NCBI GenBank assembly: GCA_002346525.1 | Contig: DDZY01000034.1 | Location: 1-19,891, forward strand | Reading direction: 5' to 3' | DNA from: Proteobacteria bacterium UBA2996 | Lineage (GTDB): Bacteria; Pseudomonadota; Gammaproteobacteria; Arenicellales; UBA868 | Length of the DNA stretch: 19,891 nucleotides | Shown: in pieces, positions 8,101 through 15,216 of the stretch | Layout of the letters: every line of letters starts with the position of its first letter | Numbering within the stretch: position 1 is the stretch's first letter | Made by a program: the position numbers and the translations under genes | Notes under the pieces: generated by a model | What the model was told of the DNA's origin: nothing | The model's database searches: none | What the model saw: the letters and a program-made list of their open reading frames with translations, nothing else

Positions 8101-9016
8101 GTATGGGTCGCCGCTTAACGGTCGTTTCATCTCGCGGCTTGGATGTTTCCGTCCAATACTGCCGCGCACGCGCGCCAATCGCCTGATGAATAAAATCGAC
8201 CTTTACCGGGTCGCGTTCTGCTTTGTCGCGACGCCAGAACACCTGGTATTTCGGAACATCCCGCAGAGGAAATTTTCGAGTTTCTTCAAAGATTGACCAG
8301 ACATGCCTATTGGGAACAGAGCCGGGGAAACGTGGCGCTCCAAGCTCATCGACATAACTGGCGAGATGCTTCCACGCTCCCGCATTTTCAAAAAGAAAGT
8401 TTTTCCGAATCAACAGTTTTGGAGCATGAAAATCCGGGAGCGCTAAAATACACTCTCCACACAATGGGTCGCCGTCAGGACTGCTGTCGCGGAGAATCGA
8501 CGTTAACGAGTGAGGCGACAAGTTGGGCTGAGCCACCATAACTGCTCCGCCTTGCTCTAGCGTGTTCCCTGCAATCCGCGTTAACGCTTCTGGAAGATCG
8601 TGTGAATCTTCAGGCTCGGTGCCAACGAAAAGAAGGTCAGGAACCGCACAGTCTGAGTCGATATCGTCTCCGGAATGGATGCAATCTTCCCCGCACAGCA
8701 AACGTGCCACTTCCTGATATTCGGCCCTCGGATCGCGGATTCGGACTTGACTTCCTTTGTCCTGAAGATGGCGTGCCATCGCAAGCCCGTTCCAATCCCA
8801 AAGAAGTACTGACGGCCGCTCGGGCAACCGCAACAGGTTAGAGACCCCAATTGATTCCAGCCGGAGGTTCGGCAGACCGTCACCCACCGAACCTAGGGAT
8901 TGAGACTCCTCAGTATCCCACGCCAAATCAGGAAACCGGTTAATAGCCCGACGGAACTCCTCAGGGAGGATGCCGGAATTCAATGGAGTACCAGAATTAT
9001 TAGAGGCATCACTCAT
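5171..9016 (-). CDS. Giant multidomain polysaccharide enzyme: methyltransferase-like, kinase-like, coiled coil, two GT2 domains
   Basis: About 1281 residues from the ATG at 9016, which overlaps the wzt stop by 8 bases (ATGAGTGA); a TTG at 9031 is an alternative. Domains: residues 65-200 look like a degenerate class I methyltransferase Rossmann fold (VLLWDWNGLAMARHL, then LEQGGAVMVAQPN); about 260-480 includes a kinase-like loop with D377, N382 and D394-QEW, matching the HxDxxxxN plus metal-Asp layout of phosphotransferases; about 510-625 is beta-rich without a recognised fold; about 630-685 is a predicted coiled coil ending in SSKAWR; GT2-A from 745 (DDGS at 780-783, DHDD at 831-834); GT2-B from 1005 (MNNDIE at 1091-1096, NDVDFCLRL at 1197-1205). 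The architecture recalls WsaE (methyltransferase plus two rhamnosyltransferases) and WbdD (methyltransferase-kinase chain terminator). No signal peptide or membrane helix is evident. The function is inferred, not shown. Confidence 0.85.
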   Translation of the reverse strand: MSDASNNSGTPLNSGILPEEFRRAINRFPDLAWDTEESQSLGSVGDGLPNLRLESIGVSNLLRLPERPSVLLWDWNGLAMARHLQDKGSQVRIRDPRAEYQEVARLLCGEDCIHSGDDIDSDCAVPDLLFVGTEPEDSHDLPEALTRIAGNTLEQGGAVMVAQPNLSPHSLTSILRDSSPDGDPLCGECILALPDFHAPKLLIRKNFLFENAGAWKHLASYVDELGAPRFPGSVPNRHVWSIFEETRKFPLRDVPKYQVFWRRDKAERDPVKVDFIHQAIGARARQYWTETSKPRDETTVKRRPILEIENLANGKKEDQKDIEHVLNREDYQTGATLDELWLDALRLNDFGRFKDLAQQFLEFLKTITKDQTTVWVDLLPDNVLVDDDNFIPIDQEWRCPAELLSVDAMYGRALIYFLSRSALALDRLPSARRWGATHYDFLIGACQEVGIAPGPVVTAVGCFERKFRGETLRAFGVIEIASLLKRRFGDQDVVELVGSLGQGEGLERPHVVIPFPNSFSRSGCRFQFRFGDCPGIPETLDLIFPSWLGMPRIGIGKMTSADSTYVFGVRDIKDIDVEALAHIPGRLPSDQARGVRVSIKSRLAVPSPDSAYDFDLQIVWPEMVFGPEAEERLVHRLWGKEVMLDEARDRVLELQSELAQSEKKHGLEHAELELLKSSKAWRAAEVLRKVLFGWRKSRDEARNLSAIEQLSQKPQPPTERFRDLTASERQKVVSGDRSLAGGPLISVVIPVHNTPKAWLADAVNSVRGQTYPHWHLVLVDDGSTNVGTREFLDKLDDPRVTKIHLTRSAGISVATQMAVDGSHGEYVALMDHDDMLAPSALQKVAKKITDHNADVVYTDETTFSDRTEQKHDGYFGLPHLKPDYSPDLLLCHNYITHLLVIKKGLIHQVGGFRPEFDGAQDFDLLLRVTEQTDRIFHISEPLYHWRQSVQSTSLDTGVKPSAHIRGGQAVTEALERRGIQGEVLTANGPHFFRVRRAILDQPPVEIVIPFRDQPLMLRKCIGTLLENTRYPQYRILGVDNGSVETLTHELISQFESETENVRFVRLDVPFNFSQIVNFGVQNSEGVHLVLMNNDIEVINSDWLEAMLEHSQRPEVGAVGAKLYYPDDSIQHAGIAIGIGDYAGHPHKHEDGGDPGYLNRLHNIQNVSAVTGAMMMVKRELYNAVEGFDEDVFKIACNDVDFCLRLRSQGLLNIFTPYAKAYHHESVSRGYEDTPEKKARFEREVEAFRNRHSEVLSQGDPYYNRQFRLDTEEVLARAWSEA

Positions 9017-10382
9017 GACTGGGAAAGGCAATCGAGAGACCCAGGTCTGCTACACCGAAGTCGCCCGGCGCTCCGCGGACCGGCATATAGATAAGATCAT
9101 ACCTTCGATCTACGGCGATATTGTCGCGAGTGGGATCATCCTGGGCGATACCGATCGAGAGAAAGTACTCCCCGGGAATGAGAGCGCAAATAAAGTCGAA
9201 CCGCACGAGGACCTTACAGCCTGCCTCGAGACTTGGCACCTCGATGCTTCTTTCTCGGGTATTCGCTCCAAAAACAGTTCGACCATCAACGGTTTTCATC
9301 GTGAATCCGATGATCAGATCCTCGACGTTTTCAGCAAAGAACACGGAGAGATCAAGACCCACTTTTTGTCCCCGTTCAAATCCGCCTCGGATAGGGCCAT
9401 TCTCCCCATGGAGAGCGTAGTCAAAGATAGCGACCCGCTGATCGCCCCAGCGATACTCATTCGGATTGTAAAGCGGCCGGGTTGGACAAAGATCCAGTGG
9501 CAAATTAGCGCTCACGGCGCTTGGCGCTTTTTCTAAAGATGCGCCAATCTCCCCGCCGATCCCGGCCCTGTCTTCTTTCATAGCTTCTGATGGAGGCGAA
9601 GCCGCTGATTCCATCAACTGAGTTTGAGTTGGAACTGAACGCTCCGATCCAAAAAGATCTTCCAAATAATCCTGAATCACAGTTTTGGGCTCGCCTTTCG
9701 ACCAAATGGCTCCAGACTTCAAATAGATCGCGCGCGAGCAGTGAGCCTGAACAAGCTCCACCGAATGGGTAACAAAGAGTATCGTTTTTCCTGCTTTTTG
9801 CATCTCCTGAAAACGCCGAAAACACTTTCGTTGAAATCGAATATCACCCACGGCGAGAGCTTCGTCGACGATCAGAATGTCTGGGTCTGCATTCACAGCG
9901 GTCGCAAAAGCAAGTCGGACATACATCCCGCTGGAGTAGGTGCTCACCGGATGCTCAACAAACTCTCCTATCCCCGCAAACTCGACGATATCCTGGAAAC
10001 GATCCTCAACCTCTTCTCTAGAAATTCCCAACAGGGCTGCATTCAAATAAACATTCTCCCGACCAGAAAATGCGGGATTAAATCCTGCGCCGAGCTCCAA
10101 CAGCGCAGCCAACCTGCCGCTCACCGCTACTGTGCCCCGAGTTGGCGTGAGCGTGCCGCATACCATTTCAAGCAGGGTGGACTTTCCGGAACCGTTCGGG
10201 CCGATAATGCCCACCGTCTCTCCGGGTGCGACATCAAAGCTGACGTCATCCAATGCCGTAAAGACCGAGTGGTAGGTTCGCCTACGCACCGAATACATCT
10301 CGCGAATCCGGTCGATCGGCCTGCCGTAAATTCGGTAATCCTTTCCGAGCCCCGTCACGCTGATTGAAGACTCAGAGGACAT
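9009..10382 (-). CDS. wzt: O-polysaccharide ABC exporter ATP-binding subunit with C-terminal carbohydrate-binding domain
   Basis: The 457-residue protein starts with an ABC ATPase domain: Walker A GPNGSGKST (61-69), signature YSSGMYVRLAFA (149-160), Walker B ILIVDEA (169-175) and the H-loop His near 206. After about residue 245 come a low-complexity linker and a roughly 150-residue beta-rich domain (YNPNEYRWGDQRVAIFDYAL onward) typical of the Wzt C-terminal carbohydrate-binding domain. In E. coli O8/O9a this domain recognises the modified non-reducing end of the O-antigen before export. The ATG at 10382 follows GAAGAGGA at good spacing and overlaps the wzm stop by 11 bases; an in-frame TTG at 10388 is less likely. 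The next gene, overlapping the end, is the multidomain enzyme that could make the recognised chain end. Powers export of the lipid-linked polymer together with Wzm. Confidence 0.95.
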   Translation of the reverse strand: MSSESSISVTGLGKDYRIYGRPIDRIREMYSVRRRTYHSVFTALDDVSFDVAPGETVGIIGPNGSGKSTLLEMVCGTLTPTRGTVAVSGRLAALLELGAGFNPAFSGRENVYLNAALLGISREEVEDRFQDIVEFAGIGEFVEHPVSTYSSGMYVRLAFATAVNADPDILIVDEALAVGDIRFQRKCFRRFQEMQKAGKTILFVTHSVELVQAHCSRAIYLKSGAIWSKGEPKTVIQDYLEDLFGSERSVPTQTQLMESAASPPSEAMKEDRAGIGGEIGASLEKAPSAVSANLPLDLCPTRPLYNPNEYRWGDQRVAIFDYALHGENGPIRGGFERGQKVGLDLSVFFAENVEDLIIGFTMKTVDGRTVFGANTRERSIEVPSLEAGCKVLVRFDFICALIPGEYFLSIGIAQDDPTRDNIAVDRRYDLIYMPVRGAPGDFGVADLGLSIAFPSHE

Positions 10383-11217
10383 CGGCAAATCCTCTTCGCG
10401 TTTTTTGGAACCAGGCGAGCGAAACCCACGCGACCCCTACTGAAGCAACCCCATACAGGCCTAATCCATTCCAGTTGGGGAGTTCACCCCACAACACGAC
10501 CGCCCTAAACTGCTCGATGATATAGGTAAGAGGATTAAGGTAGAGCAGATTTTGAAATTCAGCAGGCAACGCGGTCTTAGGGTAAAGGATGGGCGCCATG
10601 AAAAAAAGCACCGTGCTGAGCAGGCCCATCATCTGTGCGATATCCTTGAGGTACACCGCCGTCGCCGAAATAAGCCACCCGACGGCGATACAGACGAAGG
10701 CAAGAATAAACAACGGAATCGGGAAAAGTGCCGCTGTCCAGGGAATACTCCCCTCGACAAAAAAGAGATACGCCAGAAGGATTCCCGTGCTGATAACACC
10801 CTGAAAGAACGCGCTGATCACGGTGACCCAGGGCAACGCCTCCAAGGGGAAGACAACTTTTTTTACGTATTGTGGGTTAGAGACAATCAGGGTTGACGCC
10901 TGTGTGAGGCACTCCGCCAGGATGCCGTGTACCAACATACCGGAAAACAGGATAGCTGCAAATTCCGCATTGCCGCCACTCTGCGAAACCCACCGAACCT
11001 GGAGGATCGTGCCAAAAACGAATGTATAGACAGCAAGCAACAGAAGCGGCGTTACTAAAGACCATAACAGCCCTAGCACTGTCCCGCGGTATCGCCCCAA
11101 AATCGCCCGCTTTGTGAGCTGGCCAATGACAAAGCGGTGTTCGATAAGGCTCCCGGCAATATAGAGCAGATCCGCGCGATAGCGCGTGGTAGTTGATCGC
11201 AAAAGCTCTCTCTGCAC
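10372..11217 (-). CDS. wzm: O-polysaccharide ABC exporter permease
   Basis: The protein has 281 residues and about six hydrophobic segments, the size and layout of ABC-2 type polysaccharide permeases. RYRGTVLGLLWSLVTPLL (42-59) is the characteristic N-terminal motif of the family, and NPLTYIIEQFR sits in the last cytoplasmic region. It forms the inner-membrane channel for the lipid-linked polysaccharide together with the ATPase encoded immediately downstream, with which it overlaps by 11 bases. The start is GTG at 11217, with GTGAGG upstream and a gap of 15 bases from rfbA; no better start appears nearby. Confidence in family is high; the transported polymer (O-antigen rather than capsule or teichoic-acid-like glycan) is inferred from the LPS heptose genes in the same operon. 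Confidence 0.94.
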   Translation of the reverse strand: MQRELLRSTTTRYRADLLYIAGSLIEHRFVIGQLTKRAILGRYRGTVLGLLWSLVTPLLLLAVYTFVFGTILQVRWVSQSGGNAEFAAILFSGMLVHGILAECLTQASTLIVSNPQYVKKVVFPLEALPWVTVISAFFQGVISTGILLAYLFFVEGSIPWTAALFPIPLFILAFVCIAVGWLISATAVYLKDIAQMMGLLSTVLFFMAPILYPKTALPAEFQNLLYLNPLTYIIEQFRAVVLWGELPNWNGLGLYGVASVGVAWVSLAWFQKTRRGFADVL

Positions 11218-11232
11218 TGTTCTAATGAGGCC

Positions 11233-12117
11233 TCACGAGTCGCCCGACTGATACTCCGTCACCAACTCACGAAGATACTTTCCATACGTGCTCTTGCCTA
11301 GATTTGAGGCAAGCTCTGCGAGATCTTCGATCCCGATGTAGTCCATGCGAAATGCGATCTCCTCGGGACAACAGATCTTCATTCCCTGGCGCGTTTCGAG
11401 CGTCTCGATAAACACCGAAGCCTGCAGCAGAGACTCGTGGGTACCGGTATCAAGCCAGGCGGTCCCCCGTCCCAGCAACTCGACGTTGAGACTGCCTTGC
11501 TCGAGATAAACCCGGTTAAGGTCGGTGATTTCCAGTTCACCGCGATCCGACGGTTTTAGCGATCGCGCATAGTCAGCGGCGTTCTGATCGTAAAAATACA
11601 GGCCCGTTACCGCATATCGGGAACGCGGTTTCTGCGGTTTTTCTTCAAGGGTTTGCGCCCTGCCCTTCTCGTCGAAGCTCACCACTCCGTAACGCTCGGG
11701 ATCATTTACAAGATAGGCAAATACAGTCGCTCCGGCCTTTAGCGCGGCGGCACGCCTAACAGCGTCGGATAATTGGTCGCCGTGAAAAATGTTATCTCCG
11801 AGAATAAGTGAACAAGGCCCGTTCCCGACAAATTCAGAGCCGATGATCAGCGCCTGTGCGAGGCCGTCCGGAGAAGGTTGAACCGCATAGGCGAGGTTCA
11901 GGCCCCATTGCTCTCCGGTTCCCAGCAGCTCCTGAAACCGCGGTATATCTTGCGGCGTAGAAATCAACATGATGTCCCGGATACCCGCCAACATCAGGAC
12001 GCTAAGCGGGTAGTAGATCATAGGCTTATCGTAGACCGGCAAAAGCTGTTTGGAGACCACCTGTGTTACCGGCGCCAACCGGGTTCCCGCTCCGCCCGCC
12101 AGAATCAGCCCTCTCAT
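11233..12117 (-). CDS. rfbA: Glucose-1-phosphate thymidylyltransferase
   Basis: Joins glucose-1-phosphate and dTTP to give dTDP-glucose, the first step to dTDP-linked 6-deoxy sugars. The 294-residue length equals the usual RmlA/RfbA length. The nucleotidyltransferase signature GGAGTRLAPVT (8-18), then KQLLPVYDKPMIYYPL, and the later EEKPQKP, DTGTHESLLQAS and RQGMKICCPEEIAFR segments are all canonical. The ATG at 12117 shares an ATGA overlap with the rfbB stop and has GGAGG seven bases upstream, so it is preferred over the longer frame to 12180, whose extra residues have no counterpart in the family. Translation is probably coupled to rfbB. Neither rfbC nor rfbD is present in this window. Confidence 0.97.
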   Translation of the reverse strand: MRGLILAGGAGTRLAPVTQVVSKQLLPVYDKPMIYYPLSVLMLAGIRDIMLISTPQDIPRFQELLGTGEQWGLNLAYAVQPSPDGLAQALIIGSEFVGNGPCSLILGDNIFHGDQLSDAVRRAAALKAGATVFAYLVNDPERYGVVSFDEKGRAQTLEEKPQKPRSRYAVTGLYFYDQNAADYARSLKPSDRGELEITDLNRVYLEQGSLNVELLGRGTAWLDTGTHESLLQASVFIETLETRQGMKICCPEEIAFRMDYIGIEDLAELASNLGKSTYGKYLRELVTEYQSGDS

Positions 12118-13232
12118 CTTGGTCCTCCAAGGCCCAAACGTATCGATGACGACTGTTTGCCTCCGACTTCCTCGACCCATTGCTGATTATTCAGGTACCA
12201 CTCGATTGTGCGTTGAATCCCGGTTTCAAACCGCTCTTGGGGTTGCCACCCTAGCTCATTTTTGATCCGCGAAGCATCGATCGCATATCGGAAATCGTGG
12301 CCTGGCCGGTCTTTAACAAAGGTGATCAGATCTGAATATCGTCCTTCCGTACGAGGCGAAATCTCATCCAATTCGCGACAGATCGTCTCCACCACTTCGA
12401 GATTCGTTCTCTCGGCGTCGCCCCCGATGTTATAAGTCCGTCCCGATTGACCTCGACTCATGACCATGACGAGCGCCCTGGCGTGGTCATCGACAAAGAG
12501 CCAATCGCGAATATTGTCCCCCTTTCCGTAAACAGGAATCGGGTTTCCTGCCATGGCCTGATGGATTACCACGGGGATCAGCTTCTCGGGGTATTGATAC
12601 GGCCCGTAATTGTTTGAACAGTTGGACACTACGGCATTGATCCCAAACGTTTCCCCCCAGGCACGAACCAAGTGGTCAGAGGCCGCCTTGCTCGCTGAAT
12701 ACGGCGAATTCGGCTGATAGGACGAATCCTCATGAAAGAGACCGGTCGCCCCAAGGGAACCAAAGACCTCATCCGTAGAAATATGATGAAAGCGGATCCT
12801 AGCGGCTGGAGCATCCGATTCAGTTGCGCGCCTTTCATCTTCTGCCCGGACCGCTTCAAGAAGATTATAGGTGCCATGGATATTTGTGTTGATGAAGTCG
12901 CCTGGACCGTCGATGGACCGATCCACGTGGGACTCCGCGGCCAAATGCATAATTGCATCGGGGTGATAACAATCCAGTAACTCCCGGATCGCGCCCGCGT
13001 CACGGATATCGGTTCTCTCATGCCGGTATCCCGGATAGGCCGACTCCTTGGTCAGGGTTGACTCGTTTCCCGCGTAAGTCAGGACATCAACGTTGATAAT
13101 CGCTGCATATTGATCAGCGATCAATTGACGAATCACAGCCGAGCCGATGAATCCAGCCCCGCCGGTCACCATGACGCAGCACTGATTAGGCTCCGGAAGC
13201 ATCTGGGCTGGCATCGAGGTAGATGCGGACAC
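12114..13232 (-). CDS. rfbB: dTDP-glucose 4,6-dehydratase
   Basis: Converts dTDP-glucose to dTDP-4-keto-6-deoxyglucose, using NAD+ as a bound cofactor. The extended SDR fold shows TGGAGFIGS at 23-31, the active-site TDE at 153-155 and YxxxK (Y178, K182), plus NNYGPYQYPEKLIP and RDWLFVDDHARA, which are diagnostic for RmlB. About 372 residues from the GTG at 13232, chosen because AGGA lies six bases upstream; a TTG at 13238 and ATGs at 13214 and 13202 are possible. The protein carries some 18 residues before the Rossmann fold that typical RmlB lacks, so the exact start is uncertain. The frame begins within or next to the end of rfaD and ends in an ATGA overlap with rfbA. Confidence 0.96.
   Translation of the reverse strand: MSASTSMPAQMLPEPNQCCVMVTGGAGFIGSAVIRQLIADQYAAIINVDVLTYAGNESTLTKESAYPGYRHERTDIRDAGAIRELLDCYHPDAIMHLAAESHVDRSIDGPGDFINTNIHGTYNLLEAVRAEDERRATESDAPAARIRFHHISTDEVFGSLGATGLFHEDSSYQPNSPYSASKAASDHLVRAWGETFGINAVVSNCSNNYGPYQYPEKLIPVVIHQAMAGNPIPVYGKGDNIRDWLFVDDHARALVMVMSRGQSGRTYNIGGDAERTNLEVVETICRELDEISPRTEGRYSDLITFVKDRPGHDFRYAIDASRIKNELGWQPQERFETGIQRTIEWYLNNQQWVEEVGGKQSSSIRLGLGGPR
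12118..12131 (-). promoter_or_regulatory. rfbA ribosome binding site within a small dyad
   Basis: On the minus strand CTTGG-AGGA-CCAAG immediately precedes the rfbA ATG. GGAGG is a strong Shine-Dalgarno sequence and fixes the rfbA start at 12117. The five-base arms can pair and would place AGGA in the loop; whether this small hairpin forms when ribosomes finish rfbB is unknown. Confidence 0.5.
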
Positions 13233-13234
13233 AA

Positions 13235-14245
13235 TCAATCCTGGACCCCCCGCTTAAGCGCGGAATACAGACCGCTTGCATATCGGTCTACTCCTTCTTC
13301 AACGTCATGGCAGGCATTCGAAAAACCGGCTGCTTTCAGGCGATCAATATTGGCTTCGGTAAAACTCTGGTACTTCCCCTGCAGCGCTTCGGGCATTGGG
13401 AAGTAACTTAATAGTCCATCGCGGCAAGCGTCTTCAAGCAACAGGCGGGGCTCACCATCGATTTTTCGGCAGGCGTTGATGACCGCTAAGGCGACATCAT
13501 TGAAACTTTGGGCCCTTCCTGTACCGACATTGAAGATTCCGCTTTTTTCAGGATTATTAAAGAAAAACAGATTTGCCTCAATAACGTCATCCACGTGGAT
13601 GAAGTCACGCCTTTGTTCACCCGCTTGATAGCCGCCAGAACCCTCAAACAACCGGACGGAGCCCGTCTCGAAGTATTGATACGTCAGGTGCCAGGCGACA
13701 GAGGCCATGTGGCCTTTATGAGCCTCGCGGGGACCATATACGTTGAAATATCTTAGCCCCACAATCTGGGATGAAGGGCTCCGGCCGCCTGCAAACGCGT
13801 AGCGATCGAATAGCTTTTTCGAATAGGCATAAGCATTCAATGGATGTTCGTTTTCGATTTCTTCGTCAAACGGGCCGTCGGAACCGTAAACGGATGCCGA
13901 CGAAGCATAGATCAGGGATACACCCTTCTCGATGCATGCGTCGAGCAGGACCTTCGAATATTCGTAGTTGACCTCCATGACATATCGACCATCGCTCGCC
14001 ATCGTATCGGAGCAGGCCCCCTGATGAAATACTGCGCTTACATTTCCAGGCAGCCCTGATTCCACGATCCGTTTTCGGAAATCATCCTTATCGAGATAAT
14101 CCGCAATAGCAAGGTCACTGATATTTTGAATTTTCCCCGCATCCGAGAGATCATCTACCAGAATGATGTCGGCGCGATCCAGCGAGTTCAGCGCCGCAAT
14201 CAAGTTCGATCCAATAAACCCGGCCCCTCCGGTGACGACGATCAT
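13235..14245 (-). CDS. rfaD: ADP-L-glycero-D-manno-heptose 6-epimerase
   Basis: Catalyses the last step of ADP-heptose synthesis for the LPS inner core, epimerising ADP-D-glycero-D-manno-heptose at C6. The 336-residue protein has the SDR dinucleotide motif TGGAGFIGSN (5-14), the HQGACSDT segment (74-81) characteristic of HldD/RfaD, YAYSK with Y139 and K143, and RYFNVYGPRE. The ATG is preceded by GGGGAGT at suitable distance and lies 6 bases after the rfaE1 stop, so the two heptose genes are co-transcribed. The stop overlaps the start region of rfbB. Its presence supports that the organism makes a heptose-containing LPS core. Confidence 0.97.
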   Translation of the reverse strand: MIVVTGGAGFIGSNLIAALNSLDRADIILVDDLSDAGKIQNISDLAIADYLDKDDFRKRIVESGLPGNVSAVFHQGACSDTMASDGRYVMEVNYEYSKVLLDACIEKGVSLIYASSASVYGSDGPFDEEIENEHPLNAYAYSKKLFDRYAFAGGRSPSSQIVGLRYFNVYGPREAHKGHMASVAWHLTYQYFETGSVRLFEGSGGYQAGEQRRDFIHVDDVIEANLFFFNNPEKSGIFNVGTGRAQSFNDVALAVINACRKIDGEPRLLLEDACRDGLLSYFPMPEALQGKYQSFTEANIDRLKAAGFSNACHDVEEGVDRYASGLYSALKRGVQD

Positions 14246-14251
14246 CCTGAA

Positions 14252-15211
14252 TCACTCCCCTTTTCCCGCGGGCATCAAATCCGACTGGCGCACCACACTC
14301 GTGCCAAACCTGCCCACGACGGCACTGGCGCCGAGAGTGGCCCACTTGATGCAGTCAGCCCAAGCGAGGCCTGCAGCCATACCCACAGAAATTACCGCAA
14401 CCACTGTATCGCCTGCTCCACTCACATCAAACACTTCCCGGGCAGTTGCGTCCTGATGGATGATTTCCCCTGATGCGAGAAAGAGCGTCATTCCCTCATC
14501 CCCTCGAGTGACCAACAGACCTGTGAGATCCGCTTGATGAACCAGATCCTGCGCCGTGTCTGAGAACCCCGGATGATCGGTTGTAATGCCGGTGGCCAAA
14601 GCAAACTCATCACGGTTCGGCGTAACCAAAGTGGCGCCCCGGTAGCGTTCGTAATCGGCTCCTTTGGGATCCACAATAACCGGAGTCTCGCGGTCCTTCG
14701 CGACCTGGATCATCTGTTCGATATACGCCAGCCCACCCTTGCCATAGTCTGAAATAACGATCGAGTCAACGTTCTGACTGATCTCCCGGTAATCGTCGAC
14801 GCTTTGCTCGAGCAACTGGGCCGACGGGCGCGACTCGAAATCCGCCCGAAGGAGTTGCTGGTTTCGGGACACGATCCTGAGTTTCTCAGTGGTACGGCCC
14901 TGCGGGTCGATGTGAAAGTGCCGATCCACCCCCGCATTCGCTAACAACTCACTTAAACGACGTCCCGCATCGTCATCGCCAATAAATGACACTAATTCAC
15001 AGTTGGCCCCAAGAGAAGCGATGTTTGCCGCTACATTGCCGGCGCCTCCCGCACATTCTTTAACCTCTCCGATATTCACAATTGGCACCGGCGCCTCGGG
15101 GGATACACGTGTCACATCACCAATCCAATAACGATCGAGCATCGTGTCGCCCACCACCAGGACGCGCTTGGCACGGAGCCGGCTCAAAAAGTCGTCATCC
15201 ACATTCGACAT
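14252..15211 (-). CDS. rfaE1: D-glycero-beta-D-manno-heptose-7-phosphate kinase (monofunctional)
   Basis: Phosphorylates heptose-7-phosphate at C1 on the way to ADP-heptose. The 319 residues form one PfkB/ribokinase domain: VLVVGDTMLDRYWIGDVTRVSPEAP near the N-terminus split over residues 17-41, CAGGAGNVAANIASLG (53-68) and the ATP/catalytic motif DVSGAGDTV (262-270) with D268 as probable base. In E. coli the HldE enzyme adds a C-terminal adenylyltransferase of about 150 residues; it is absent here, so a separate HldC/RfaE2-type protein must be encoded elsewhere. The gene begins five bases after the ugd stop and is followed six bases later by rfaD. ATG start with GTAGGGAAA just upstream. Confidence 0.96.
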   Translation of the reverse strand: MSNVDDDFLSRLRAKRVLVVGDTMLDRYWIGDVTRVSPEAPVPIVNIGEVKECAGGAGNVAANIASLGANCELVSFIGDDDAGRRLSELLANAGVDRHFHIDPQGRTTEKLRIVSRNQQLLRADFESRPSAQLLEQSVDDYREISQNVDSIVISDYGKGGLAYIEQMIQVAKDRETPVIVDPKGADYERYRGATLVTPNRDEFALATGITTDHPGFSDTAQDLVHQADLTGLLVTRGDEGMTLFLASGEIIHQDATAREVFDVSGAGDTVVAVISVGMAAGLAWADCIKWATLGASAVVGRFGTSVVRQSDLMPAGKGE

Positions 15212-15216
15212 TTTCC

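Noticed and set aside
9741..10367. Plus-strand frame of 208 codons
   Set aside because: It is antisense to the ATPase domain of wzt; its translation has no motifs, so it is a shadow.
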